In this document: positions 8,055-16,457 of the stretch, one piece after another
Layout: the number at the start of each line of letters is the position of its first letter
Numbering within the stretch: the stretch's first letter is position 1
Origin: Methanolinea sp.
Lineage (GTDB): Archaea; Halobacteriota; Methanomicrobia; Methanomicrobiales; Methanospirillaceae
DNA: 64,000 bases
Assembly: GCA_024518585.1 (NCBI GenBank)
Contig: JANIHI010000001.1
Location: 62,001-126,000 of the forward strand
Reading direction: 5' to 3'
Notes under the pieces: generated by a model
Told to the model about the DNA's origin: nothing
What the model saw: the letters and a program-made list of their open reading frames with translations, nothing else
Databases searched by the model: none
Made by a program: the position numbers and the translations under genes

Positions 8055-9439
8055 TTACGAACGCCCGGCTTCTCCCCTGCGGCACCCTGCCCCTCCGAAT
8101 CCGGGAGAGCGGGTTTTTCCCCGGGGGGGGGAGATGCCACGTCCTCCTTTTCCCTCTTCCGGCGTTTGCCTTCCTGCTCCCTCCTCTCCTTCTCCCTTTT
8201 CGTCTCCTTCTCCTTCTCCTCCGCGGCAATGACCTTCATGACCGCTGCGGACTTCTCCCTGTCATGGATAGCGAAGGCCAGTTCATCGGTATCGAGGTTA
8301 AAAATCCGTGCATACGTGAGGGGATCCCGTTCCATGATCAGGGTGAGAGGTTCGAGGTACACTCCAAGGAGCGTGTGTTCCGGCATGTGCAGGCAGGAGG
8401 CAACTTTCCGCAGGAAGGAACCCCTGACTGCCTTCTGCTTCTGGTAGGAAGATATCCGTCTCCACCGGTCCGGCGGCATGATGCGGGCATGGAGACCTTT
8501 CCCGGCGGTGACCCCTGCAACACCCAGGACCATGATCGCGGTCGCATAGCGCCACAGGGTGTAGTATTGCAACCGGTACGTATCACCAATGTAGGTATCG
8601 GCCCGGGAGAGGGAGGAATAGGCGCGATCGAGATCTTCGATCTCTGCAAGGCCTGTCAGGTTTGCCTCGATCCACTGGATGATGGTGTCGGGAGATTCGT
8701 CTGCATCGTAAAATGTCCGGAGGATTGCCTCGGGTGAAGACCTCCCGTACAATGCGCCCACGACATCAAAGAGGGATGACCTCTCGTCCTTTGCAGAGGG
8801 GATGATCTCCTCGTCAAGCCGGTCCCGGCCTGCTGCAGCGGCTTCGAGCATGTGGATTGCAGAGCGAAGGTCACCGTTGGCAGATTCCGCAATTTTCCGG
8901 AGCGCATTTTCGGTGCAGGAAATCTTTTCAGCGCTGCAGATGTACCGGAGGCGGGGGATGATGGACCTTGCCTGGATCGCCCTGAACTGGAGAGCCTCGC
9001 ACCTGTTCCGGATCTCCCCGGGAATGCCATAGAGATCGTTCGCAATGAGGACGACGGGCTGGCGTGCAACCTTGAGAAGCTCGATGATTGCCCGCGCTCC
9101 CCCCCTGTCTGCCGTTCCGTGGAGGTTATCGGCCTCATCGATGATGATCAGCCTCTTTCCCCCCGAGAGGCTTGCCGTCGTGCTGCCGCTCCCCGCGACC
9201 CGCTCGATGACGGCACGGGTGCGCTGATCGCTTGCGTTCAGTTCGATGGCTTCCCAGTGCATGTCATTCGCAAGGGCATGGGCACTCGTCGTCTTCCCTG
9301 TCCCGGGCTTCCCGTAGAGGAGTAGAGGTTTTTTCTGGGGGGTCCATGTCCGTGCCCAGTCCAGCATCTGGTGGAGGACGGTCGTGTTCCCGACGACCTC
9401 GTCGAGGTGAGCAGGCCGGTATTTTTCCGCCCAGTCCAT
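8027..9439 (-). CDS. rfcL: Replication factor C large subunit
   Basis: RfcL is the large subunit of the clamp loader that opens PCNA at primer-template junctions. The AAA+ module has Walker A GKPGTGKTTSAHA (near 43-55), Walker B LIIIDEADN (near 98-106) and the arginine-finger region; a helical collar domain follows. The last ~70 residues are highly charged (Lys/Glu-rich) and end in QKTLFDGF, a PCNA-interacting PIP box. Length (470) is typical of methanogens. It is divergent from the marker-2 gene across 50 bases containing a shared AT-rich promoter. Confidence 0.96.
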   Translation of the reverse strand: MDWAEKYRPAHLDEVVGNTTVLHQMLDWARTWTPQKKPLLLYGKPGTGKTTSAHALANDMHWEAIELNASDQRTRAVIERVAGSGSTTASLSGGKRLIIIDEADNLHGTADRGGARAIIELLKVARQPVVLIANDLYGIPGEIRNRCEALQFRAIQARSIIPRLRYICSAEKISCTENALRKIAESANGDLRSAIHMLEAAAAGRDRLDEEIIPSAKDERSSLFDVVGALYGRSSPEAILRTFYDADESPDTIIQWIEANLTGLAEIEDLDRAYSSLSRADTYIGDTYRLQYYTLWRYATAIMVLGVAGVTAGKGLHARIMPPDRWRRISSYQKQKAVRGSFLRKVASCLHMPEHTLLGVYLEPLTLIMERDPLTYARIFNLDTDELAFAIHDREKSAAVMKVIAAEEKEKETKREKERREQEGKRRKREKEDVASPPPGEKPALPDSEGQGAAGEKPGVRNQKTLFDGF

Positions 9440-9462
9440 GCCCAGAGGTTCGACCCGTCATC

Positions 9463-9474
9463 AAATAAATTATC
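9463..9474. promoter_or_regulatory. Bidirectional AT-rich promoter between rfcL and the methanogenesis-marker genes
   Basis: The 50-base divergent gap contains AAATAAATTATC, which reads as a TATA element on both strands. Spacing to the plus-strand ATG at 9490 is only ~25 bases, predicting a nearly leaderless mRNA for the marker-2 gene. Confidence 0.4.
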
Positions 9475-9489
9475 ACTGATGATGCTCCA

Positions 9490-10530
9490 ATGAGTATTTA
9501 CAACCGATTTGTTGGTTCTATGGTGTTGAACGGAGTGTCCACGGCAGAGATCGCCATTGCCGTCCAGGAATATGAAGGTGTTCGCCGGAAGCACGCTATC
9601 GGGGAGATGGTCAGGGCAGTCCGGATAGATTCTCCCGGTGTGCTTGCATCGTTTGGGGAGGATGCGGCGGTCATCGACCACGGCGACGAGGTCCTGCTCC
9701 TCGCTGCTGACGGCATATGGAGCCGCCTGATGGAGGCAGACCCCTACTGGGCCGGCTACTGTGCTGTCCTTGTCAACATTCATGACATTGCAGCGATGGG
9801 GGGACGCCCCCTGGCCATGGTAGACGTCTTTTCCATCTCGGACCCGGCCATCCAGGACAAGGTGATTGCCGGCATGCATGACGCATCGCTCCAGTTCGGG
9901 GTGCCCATCGTGGGCGGGCACCTCCATCCCGACACTCCTTACAGTGTTATCGATGTCGCGATCCTCGGCGTTGCCCGGAAAGACTCTGTCATCTACTCCC
10001 ATACTGCCCGGGAGGGTGATGCAATCGTTGTTGCTGTCGACCTCGAAGGGCGTGTCCACCCGTCCTGCAGCCTCAACTGGGACTCTGTCACGATGAAGGA
10101 TGCTGTGCACGTGAGGGCCCAGGTCAGCGTGATGCAGGGACTCGGGACAGACCGCCTCGTCTCTGCTGGAAAGGACATCAGTAACCCGGGCGTCATCGGG
10201 ACCCTTGGAATGCTCCTTGAGGTCAGCGGGAAAGGGGGGGTGGTCTCGCTTGAAAAACTACCGGTTCCCGACCTTGCAAAGCACAACATGACATTCGAAC
10301 AGTGGGTCAGGGTCTACCCTGGAATGGGTTTTGTCCTCACCGTCCCGCCCGGGAATGTCCCCGAGGTCTGCAAACGGTTCGGGGCCGTCGGGTTGACGGC
10401 ACGGCCCGTCGGAGAGGTAACAGCCGGAAATACCCTCTATCTCTCGCTCGATGAGCAGAAGACCCCCGTCTTTACCCTGGACAGGGAAGGGATCATGCGT
10501 CTCTTCTCTGGTAGCATGCCATGCCGGTGA
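9490..10530 (+). CDS. Methanogenesis marker protein 2 (AIR synthase-related)
   Basis: A 346-residue member of the PurM/HypE/SelD superfamily. It shows VREYEG-like VQEYEGVRRKHAI near 26, the ATP-binding/metal segment SFGEDAAVIDHGDEVLLLAADGI (55-77), VNIHDIAAMGGRP (near 97) and a glycine-rich GGHLHPD. This combination corresponds to the methanogen-restricted marker protein 2 family, proposed to act in a methanogenesis-related cofactor or maturation step with ATP-dependent chemistry; the exact reaction is not established to my knowledge. It overlaps mtxX by 10 bases, suggesting a two-gene operon. Confidence 0.88.
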   Translation: MSIYNRFVGSMVLNGVSTAEIAIAVQEYEGVRRKHAIGEMVRAVRIDSPGVLASFGEDAAVIDHGDEVLLLAADGIWSRLMEADPYWAGYCAVLVNIHDIAAMGGRPLAMVDVFSISDPAIQDKVIAGMHDASLQFGVPIVGGHLHPDTPYSVIDVAILGVARKDSVIYSHTAREGDAIVVAVDLEGRVHPSCSLNWDSVTMKDAVHVRAQVSVMQGLGTDRLVSAGKDISNPGVIGTLGMLLEVSGKGGVVSLEKLPVPDLAKHNMTFEQWVRVYPGMGFVLTVPPGNVPEVCKRFGAVGLTARPVGEVTAGNTLYLSLDEQKTPVFTLDREGIMRLFSGSMPCR

Positions 10531-11285
10531 GATGCATCGGGATCGGGGTGTCCTCCGGGAGAGAGAAAGTCATACAAAGCGTCCTCCAGGCCGGGGTCGG
10601 GGCCGAGGTCATCGTTTACTGCGAACCGGGGGGACTGGGAGGTGCGCCGTCCATCCCCGTGCGCGAGGATCCTCGACCGGGAGAGGCCCTCGTCAAAGAC
10701 CTCTACGGGGGGTCAATCGATGCCGCCGTGCGGGGCACCCTTCCCTCCGGAACGACCCTCCGGGTACTGAAGCAGGCCGCCGGCGTTACGCACCTGGAAA
10801 GGGCGGCCCTCATCGAACTTGACACGGGAAGGAAATTCCTGCTTGCCCCCGTCGGGATAGACGAGGGGTGGACGGTGGCAGGGAAAGTGGCCATGGCGAG
10901 GAGGGCCAAAGAACTGGCCACCACTCTCGGGCTGGAAGGGGAGGTGGGTATCCTCTCGGGGGGGCGGCTGAACGATGCGGGACGGCATCCGCGCGTTGAC
11001 GAGACCCTCGCCCAGGCAGAACTCGTGGCCCGTCTGACAGGGTTCCACCACTACGAGATCCTCATCGAGGAGGCTGCGAAAGAGTGTTCGGTCATCATCG
11101 CACCGGATGGCATTTCGGGGAACCTGATATTCAGGACACTTGCCCTCCTTGGCAATGCCCGGGGACACGGCGCACCGGTCATGAACATTGACAGGGTATT
11201 CATCGATACTTCGCGCGCTTCGCCCGATTATGCAAATGCACTCCGGCTTGCTGAGATGCTTGCAGGGAAAAGGAAAAACCGATAA
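10521..11285 (+). CDS. mtxX: Methanogenesis marker protein 4 (MtxX, phosphotransacetylase-like)
   Basis: The 254-residue protein matches the MtxX family, annotated as a methyltransferase-related marker of methanogens and structurally related to phosphate acetyl/butyryltransferases (domain with GLEGEVGILSGGRLNDAGRHP and a late IIAPDGISGNLIFRTLALLGN). The ATG overlaps the end of the marker-2 gene. True function is unresolved; co-occurrence with marker 2 supports a methanogenesis-associated role. Transcription probably ends in the AT-rich gap before the histone gene. Confidence 0.88.
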   Translation: MPVRCIGIGVSSGREKVIQSVLQAGVGAEVIVYCEPGGLGGAPSIPVREDPRPGEALVKDLYGGSIDAAVRGTLPSGTTLRVLKQAAGVTHLERAALIELDTGRKFLLAPVGIDEGWTVAGKVAMARRAKELATTLGLEGEVGILSGGRLNDAGRHPRVDETLAQAELVARLTGFHHYEILIEEAAKECSVIIAPDGISGNLIFRTLALLGNARGHGAPVMNIDRVFIDTSRASPDYANALRLAEMLAGKRKNR

Positions 11286-11376
11286 TATCATTCCTTATCG
11301 GAAAATAAGCATTTTTAACAGGTAGAAGAGTTTTTTCTCGCCTCTTTTTGTCATTTTGCCTAATAATTACGCTAAG

Positions 11377-11402
11377 GGACCCAATAGGACAAATGGACCC
11401 AA
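11377..11402 (+). promoter_or_regulatory. Direct repeat GGACCCAA x2 upstream of the histone promoter
   Basis: Two copies of GGACCCAA start 18 bases apart and lie about 20-45 bases upstream of the histone TATA box, where archaeal activators bind. Candidate regulator site only. Confidence 0.3.
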
Positions 11403-11422
11403 ATTACCGTGAAATCACGAAA

Positions 11423-11435
11423 CTTTTAAATATTT
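11423..11435 (+). promoter_or_regulatory. TATA box of the histone gene
   Basis: cttttaaatattt preceded by the purine-rich BRE-like cgaaa, 33-45 bases before the ATG; GAGGT at 11456-11460 is the ribosome binding site. A strong, textbook promoter, as expected for an abundant chromatin protein. Confidence 0.75.
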
Positions 11436-11467
11436 CCTGGTACATTTTTTGAATTGAGGTAAAATAA

Positions 11468-11674
11468 ATGGCAGATTTACCTATTGCTGCAGTTGTGAGA
11501 ATTGCCAAGAAGAATGGTGCTGAAAGGGTAGGCAGTGATGCTGCTGCAGCCCTTGTCGCAAAGGCTGAAGAGTACATTGCGAACCTGACAAAGGAGGCAA
11601 ACCGGCTCGCCCTTCATGCCGGCAGAAAGACGATCAAGGAAGAGGACGTAGAACTTGCGGCCAAGTCCGCATAA
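11468..11674 (+). CDS. Archaeal histone
   Basis: A 68-residue single histone fold of the HMf type: helix 1 (LPIAAVVRIAKKNGAERV), long helix 2 (SDAAAALVAKAEEYIANLTKEANRLALHAGR), then helix 3 (KTIKEEDVELAAKS). It dimerises and wraps DNA. No tails or fused domains. The gene is monocistronic with its own strong promoter and a T-rich tract after the stop. Confidence 0.97.
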   Translation: MADLPIAAVVRIAKKNGAERVGSDAAAALVAKAEEYIANLTKEANRLALHAGRKTIKEEDVELAAKSA

Positions 11675-11897
11675 TTCTTTCCTTTTCCCATTCTCACGAA
11701 AAGCAGCAGCGAAAAACCAATCAAGGTGGCATCACACTTTTCTCGGAGACCCGTGCTGAACGCCAGGTTTTCCCTGCTCTCACGCGCCATTCCACTATAT
11801 AATAATATGCCTTGCATACCTGTTTGGCATACTCATTTTAGTCCTTTTTTCCACCTCTCCTATGCCCTTTTGAGGGTTGATGGGAGAGGGGTTCTTG

Positions 11898-12257
11898 ATG
11901 ATCGGGAAGCTTTCCGCGAAGGCAGAAACGACCAGGTTTGACATCATTCAATCTATCAGGGAATTACAAAAGAAAGGATCTCCAGCGGTTGATTTTCTCC
12001 AGCTGGCTCTTAACGATACGGACAAGAGAGTAAGGATTGCTGCTGCACAGGCCCTGGGTGACATTGGGGACTCCCGGTGCCTTGATGCACTCATTGCACT
12101 CCTCGCTGACCCTGACAAGGACATGCGGTTCATTTCCGCGTCAGTACTGGGAAAAATCGGTGACCCCCGGGCGAAAGAGGCGCTCATGCACGCCTGTGCC
12201 GATGAGAACTGCTTCGTCCGCCTGATGGCAAAGGAAGCCCTTTCGAGACTATTATAA
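11898..12257 (+). CDS. Small HEAT-repeat (PBS lyase-like) protein
   Basis: The track start at 11877 is a TTG; GGGAGAGGGG seven bases before the ATG at 11898 points to that start, giving 119 residues. Two to three HEAT/PBS-lyase repeats are visible (RVRIAAAQALGDIGDSRCLDALIALLADPD; DMRFISASVLGKIGDPRAKEALMHACAD; CFVRLMAKEALSRL). Such proteins are protein-protein adaptors; the partner is not indicated. A TATA element (ccactatataataat) lies ~100 bases upstream. Confidence 0.8.
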   Translation: MIGKLSAKAETTRFDIIQSIRELQKKGSPAVDFLQLALNDTDKRVRIAAAQALGDIGDSRCLDALIALLADPDKDMRFISASVLGKIGDPRAKEALMHACADENCFVRLMAKEALSRLL

Positions 12258-12341
12258 ACTGTTTTTTTGTCTTCCCGGGTTTCGTCCCGGGCAAAAGATT
12301 TTTATGAGCTGAGTGTATTCCTCACTCATTGGGGGACTCAC

Positions 12342-13166
12342 ATGGGTGTTTCAGGAAAGACAGGGATCGCCTTTCCCAGTGTCGTCGACCGTGCCTACCA
12401 GGAATACAAGAAGCACAGGAAAGTGGCAGACATCATGAGCACGGGGGTTGTCATAACAACGCCGCGGACTTCCATGGTGGATGCAGCACGGATCATGGGG
12501 GAGAGGCGTATCGGCAGCCTGATTGTTGTCCGGTACGGGACGCCGATTGCGATAGTCACCGAGAGGGACCTCCTCTCGAAGGTATTTGCGGCGGGTCTTG
12601 ACCCGAACGAGACCGCCGTTGAAGATGTCATGTCTTTTCCCCTGGTCCGTGTCTGTCCTGGCATCGAGATCCGCGAGGCAGCCCGCACGATGATACGAAA
12701 GAAGGGGCGGCTCACGGTCTTTGAATGTGGCCAGATCTGTGGTGTGATCACCGCATCTGACCTCATCCGGGAGATGCCGGAAGCAGCGGAAACGTCACTG
12801 CCGGTTGAGGATTACATGACACGGGACGTCATATCTGTCAGGCCCGAGGAGAAAATAACTGACGTGGTCCATCTCATGGGAACCGAACGGATAGGGAGCG
12901 TAATCGTGACAAGGGACGGCTCCCCGCAGGGAATATTCACCGAGAGGGACCTCCTGACAACGCTCCTTGCCAGGGGTGAATCACTCGATATTCCTGTCGG
13001 AGACGTCGCGCGTTTCCCGCTCATCACCGCTCCCGCGGGCATCAGCATCCACAAGGCAGCTTTCACGATGGCAAAGAACCATATCCGGCGCCTGCCCCTT
13101 GTCAGGAGAAAGAAGATCGTCGGGATCATCACGGCAAGGGACCTCGTGGAAGCCTATGCAAAGTAG
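12342..13166 (+). CDS. Four-CBS-domain protein
   Basis: I place the start at ATG 12342 (274 residues) because a TATA-like tttttatg lies ~40 bases upstream, inside the longer TTG-initiated ORF of the track, and GGGGG lies just before the ATG. Four successive CBS motifs follow: VADIMSTGVVITTP, VEDVMSFPLVRVCP, VEDYMTRDVISVRP and VGDVARFPLITAPA, each ending in a IVTERDLL/ITARDLV-type strand. Two Bateman modules could form a disc binding adenosyl ligands. No enzymatic domain is present; function is probably energy or ligand sensing, partner unknown. Confidence 0.87.
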   Translation: MGVSGKTGIAFPSVVDRAYQEYKKHRKVADIMSTGVVITTPRTSMVDAARIMGERRIGSLIVVRYGTPIAIVTERDLLSKVFAAGLDPNETAVEDVMSFPLVRVCPGIEIREAARTMIRKKGRLTVFECGQICGVITASDLIREMPEAAETSLPVEDYMTRDVISVRPEEKITDVVHLMGTERIGSVIVTRDGSPQGIFTERDLLTTLLARGESLDIPVGDVARFPLITAPAGISIHKAAFTMAKNHIRRLPLVRRKKIVGIITARDLVEAYAK

Positions 13167-13313
13167 GGGCCCGCGCAAACCCTGACTTTCTCCTCCCTTC
13201 CCGGTGATGTCCTGCGGGACGCTATTCTCCCTTGATCATCCGGGATGAGGGGGGGTCCCTCAAGGGTTCCCCCACCCATACTTCCATAATTCGTCAGCGG
13301 GAAATTTTCTCCC

Positions 13314-13820
13314 ATGCACAAGGACAATGGCCTCGAGGAGGCCACGTTTGCAGCGGGTTGCTTCTGGGGAGTGGAGGCTGCTTTCAGGCGGGTGAAGGGT
13401 GTCGTCGGAACCGAAGTGGGGTACACCGGGGGGACCGTTGCCCACCCCACGTATGCCCAGGTCTGCTCGGGAAAGACAGGGCATGCAGAAGCAGTCAGGG
13501 TCACCTTTGACCCGCGCATCGTGACGTACGACCAGCTCCTCGATGTTTTCTGGGACATCCACGACCCAACGCAGCTCAACCGGCAGGGACCCGATACAGG
13601 GACGAATTATCGCTCGGCCATATTTTATCATACCCCCGAACAGAAGTCACGTGCCGAGGGTTCACGGGAGAGAGTATCGGGATCAGGGAGATGGGGGCAG
13701 AGGCCTGTCGTGACAGAGATTGTGCCGGCGGGGACTTTCTGGCCGGCGGAGGACTACCACCAGCAGTTCTATGAAAAGTGCGGGAGAGGATACGCGGCGA
13801 TGCCCAAGTACTGGAAATAA
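13314..13820 (+). CDS. msrA: Peptide methionine sulfoxide reductase MsrA
   Basis: MsrA reduces methionine-S-sulfoxide in proteins. The catalytic GCFWG motif is at residues 17-21 ([14 protein letters not shown]), followed by [12 protein letters not shown] and [22 protein letters not shown], all diagnostic. Length 168 is normal. A C-terminal resolving-cysteine candidate ([15 protein letters not shown]) is present. Aerotolerance genes such as this are frequent in Methanomicrobiales. Convergent neighbour is the kinase-acetyltransferase gene, separated by repeat family B copy 1. Confidence 0.95.
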   Translation: MHKDNGLEEATFAAGCFWGVEAAFRRVKGVVGTEVGYTGGTVAHPTYAQVCSGKTGHAEAVRVTFDPRIVTYDQLLDVFWDIHDPTQLNRQGPDTGTNYRSAIFYHTPEQKSRAEGSRERVSGSGRWGQRPVVTEIVPAGTFWPAEDYHQQFYEKCGRGYAAMPKYWK

Positions 13821-13853
13821 CTGCCCGTGCCGATCGGATTTTTTCCTCTTCGT

Positions 13854-14058
13854 TATTTCAAGTGGCTACGTTGTATGAAGGTCGTGTAAGGATATTACTG
13901 TAAAAACGAAACTCCGATCCTACCCGGTCACTGCGTACAGTCACTAAAACCTTCGCCGGGGCGCACTGCCGGCGGTAGCGGAACTATCCCCATGGGTGGC
14001 GTGGGGGGGGGAGGCAGCCCCCACTTTTGGTTCCTTCCTATCCACCCATCCAAAATAG
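13854..14058. repeat. Dispersed repeat family B, copy 1
   Basis: The left ~25 bases (caagtggctacgttgtatga) and the right ~100 bases (from CGCCGG...GCGGAACTATCC through GAGGCAGCCCCC and GGTTCCT to TCCACCC) match copies at 33617 and 63671, while the middle ~80 bases differ. Contains stems CGCCGG/CCGGCG, GGAAC/GTTCC and GGGGG/CCCCC. Lies between msrA and the 3' end of the minus-strand kinase gene and fills most of the 305-base gap. Confidence 0.75.
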
Positions 14059-14125
14059 AAAAGAGCCTCATAATTCAGGCCCGGGACTCCGGGCTGCCCC
14101 GGGATAACTCTCCCGGCGGCTGAGA

Positions 14126-15976
14126 TCATGTTTCTCCCCTACCGGGGAGGGGCCCGGGGTCCCTTTTCATTGGGCAGACACCGGCACCCGCAAGGTTCCC
14201 CCCTGCCCAGGAATATCTCTCCCTGATACCGGGCGGGAGGTTCTCCTCGCTGATCTCAACGAAACCGAAACGGGCATAGTAATCCGTGAGATTGAGGAGA
14301 GAGAACATGTAGAGTGGCTCGTCCCCGCAGGCCTCCACGAGGCCACGGACGGTGAGTGTTGAGTATCCCCGACCCCTGTGGCGTGCCGGGGTAAAGACGG
14401 CATCAACTTCCAGCCCGTCGGGAAACCGCCTGCAGCGTGCGAGGGAAACGATCTCTCCGGCAAGGAAGGCCGCAAAGATCCTGTCCCTCCGGGGATCTCC
14501 CTTCGTCTGGTGGTAATCAACCCAGGCCTCGTCTGCAAGGGAAAATTCTTCCGATACGAGTTCCCTAACCTCGATACCCCTTTCGGGGGGGGCACGGCAC
14601 CGGGAGGGGGGAGGGAGGGGCTCCGCATCGGGCCCCGTCCCCTCGATGCGATAGCATTCCTGCGGGATGGCCAGGACAAAGACGGCCCCCTGCCCCTCTT
14701 CCCCCTTTTCCGTGATTATGATACCCGTCACATCAAGGATCTGCCGGCAGATAAAGAGGCCAAGCCCCGCATGCCCCCCGGAATCGTACTCAAATATCGA
14801 TTGCTTTCTCTCCGGGGGAACGCCGCACCCGTTGTCCCGGACGACGAGTTCGATCCTGCTTCCTTCCTGGTGGTAGGACATGACAATCGATGTCACCCCT
14901 TTTCCATGGCGGAGGGAGTTTTCGACAAGATGCCTGACCACCTCGCGGAAGAGGGGGTCCGCATAGACAACCAGCCTCTCGACCCAGAAACGCATCGTGA
15001 CCCCCGCCGTATCCCCGGGAAACTCCCTGCAGCAGACAATGTCGCGGAGGCTGATCCAGTCGGGCGGGACCGCCCCGAGGTTCTGGTAAGCCTGGGAGAG
15101 AGTGACCTGCCGGGCAAGGTTGGCTGCCCGTTCCCGAATTTCGGCAATGAGAGAGAGGCTGCCCGGATCCCTGCACAACTGTGAGAGCCTGGTGACGACT
15201 CCCATGAGTTCTGTGACGGTCCGTTGGAGGTGGTCCGATGAGATCCGGGAAAGGAGATTTAACTTGGTGTTCGCCTTCCTGAGAGCCTCCTCTGCCGCAA
15301 CCCTCTTGGTGATATCAACGAACGAAATTACTGCCTTTCCTCCCGGAAGGGAAGCGACAGAGACAAGAATGTGGACCTGCTCCCCATCCGGACGGGTGAC
15401 CTGGACCTCATTTGCATAGATCCTCTCCCCTTTTTTTACCCGGGAAAAAATGGTATCCACAACCTCCTCGCCAAGAATTCCTGCAAGGGGCTTTCCCGCC
15501 GGGGGCGCCGTGTCCATTCCGAGGAGGTGGACGGCGTTCCAGTTCATCTCCTCGATGACGACCTGGTCCTCCCTCTCCCCGACAAGGATGATCCCGGCCT
15601 CTGAATTGTCAAATATTCCACGGTAAAGGTCCTCTTTCTCGCGGAGCCGTGCAGAGAGGAATGCGACCAGCCCCCCGACCCCGATGAGGACACAGCCCCG
15701 GATGACGGCTTCCATGAAGGCCCCGCTCCCATCCCCCCCGGTATAAAAAAAGACGAGCGAGAGGTAACATGTGGTGACGACCACGGCGAGGGAGAGGCCC
15801 TGCCGGGGGTACCGGTACGAACCAATCACGACCGGGACGTAGAGCAGGTGGGGAAACACCACCGTAACCCCCATTGCAAGACCGATGCCGTTGAGAAGGA
15901 GTGCCCCGGCACAGGAGACGAAAAACAGGACGGCCCAGGAGAGCTTTCTCTTTGAAATACCCGCGTCACCGGTCAT
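14126..15976 (-). CDS. Membrane PAS sensor histidine kinase fused to a GNAT acetyltransferase domain
   Basis: A 616-residue multi-domain protein. Residues ~13-110 form about five transmembrane helices; a PAS domain spans ~115-225 (IFDNSEAGIILVGE ... SFVDITKR); a dimerisation helix region lies ~235-300, where the usual archaeal RHDI phospho-acceptor motif appears as SDHL (His249); the HATPase is at ~335-440 with N-box VENSLRHG, G1 DNGCGVP and G2 GHAGLGLF. After a proline-rich linker, residues ~468-603 form a GNAT N-acetyltransferase with the acetyl-CoA loop RHRGRG and the terminal YYARFGF strand. Kinase-plus-acetyltransferase fusion is unusual. No response regulator is adjacent. The domain assignments are clear; substrate and signal are unknown. 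Confidence 0.85.
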   Translation of the reverse strand: MTGDAGISKRKLSWAVLFFVSCAGALLLNGIGLAMGVTVVFPHLLYVPVVIGSYRYPRQGLSLAVVVTTCYLSLVFFYTGGDGSGAFMEAVIRGCVLIGVGGLVAFLSARLREKEDLYRGIFDNSEAGIILVGEREDQVVIEEMNWNAVHLLGMDTAPPAGKPLAGILGEEVVDTIFSRVKKGERIYANEVQVTRPDGEQVHILVSVASLPGGKAVISFVDITKRVAAEEALRKANTKLNLLSRISSDHLQRTVTELMGVVTRLSQLCRDPGSLSLIAEIRERAANLARQVTLSQAYQNLGAVPPDWISLRDIVCCREFPGDTAGVTMRFWVERLVVYADPLFREVVRHLVENSLRHGKGVTSIVMSYHQEGSRIELVVRDNGCGVPPERKQSIFEYDSGGHAGLGLFICRQILDVTGIIITEKGEEGQGAVFVLAIPQECYRIEGTGPDAEPLPPPSRCRAPPERGIEVRELVSEEFSLADEAWVDYHQTKGDPRRDRIFAAFLAGEIVSLARCRRFPDGLEVDAVFTPARHRGRGYSTLTVRGLVEACGDEPLYMFSLLNLTDYYARFGFVEISEENLPPGIRERYSWAGGNLAGAGVCPMKRDPGPLPGRGET

Positions 15977-16057
15977 CAGCGGCCTCCGGCTGGGAAACGA
16001 GTATCAGACACGTGAACCGGCACTATTTCCCCTCCTCCTTCAGACCAGCAAAAACTC

Positions 16058-16363
16058 CTAATCGGTGATATCAAGGGTCATGCGGATACCCCCGATCCAG
16101 CCGGCGATGACGTTGTAAAGAAAAGCGGCGACAATACCCGCGAGGAAGAAGATAGCCGCCCCCATGATGACCGTGAGGAGGAACCCTCCAATGCCAAAAC
16201 CAAGGGCACCCATCGGTCCAAAACCCATTGACCATGCACCCGTGCCCAGTCCAAGGGCAACAGCGGTTCCAGCAGATATTCCCCAGAGTGCCCCCAAAAC
16301 CGCGAAAATTTTTGCTAACGACACGACCTCAAAACGGTTCAGCCTTACCTCTTTTTCTGCCAT
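16058..16363 (-). CDS. DUF3566-like small membrane protein
   Basis: The true start is MAEKEVRLNRFEVVSLAK at 16363 (101 residues); the track extends it needlessly into the phosphoesterase gene. A short basic N-terminus (RFEVVSLAKIF) is followed by two hydrophobic segments flanking a Gly-rich stretch and the end FLYNVIAGWIGGIRMTLD, a pattern seen in DUF3566 proteins. Function unknown; in bacteria the domain sits next to cell-division or gyrase genes, but no such neighbour is here. Confidence 0.7.
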   Translation of the reverse strand: MAEKEVRLNRFEVVSLAKIFAVLGALWGISAGTAVALGLGTGAWSMGFGPMGALGFGIGGFLLTVIMGAAIFFLAGIVAAFLYNVIAGWIGGIRMTLDITD

Positions 16364-16457
16364 ACCCGCATGCACTTCCCTATCTGAGGGGTAGTTTCCC
16401 CCTATTAAAACGGATCTCCCGACGTGCAGGGATGACCAGCGGTGCGGGGAGGAGAGG

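Noticed and set aside
8134-8240. Low-complexity tcc/ttc repeats resembling a simple repeat
   Set aside because: They encode the Lys/Glu-rich linker of RfcL on the minus strand, not an independent repeat.
12261-12300. TTG-initiated extension of the four-CBS protein
   Set aside because: It would place the start upstream of the likely TATA element; the CCCGGG pairs there fit a terminator of the HEAT gene better.
13944-14129. ORF in repeat B copy 1 whose peptide (FGWVDRKEP...DSSAT...APRRRF) resembles one in copy 2 (33679-33912)
   Set aside because: The similarity follows from the repeated DNA; frames are not kept through all three copies and copy 3 has stops, so the repeats are unlikely to encode a protein.
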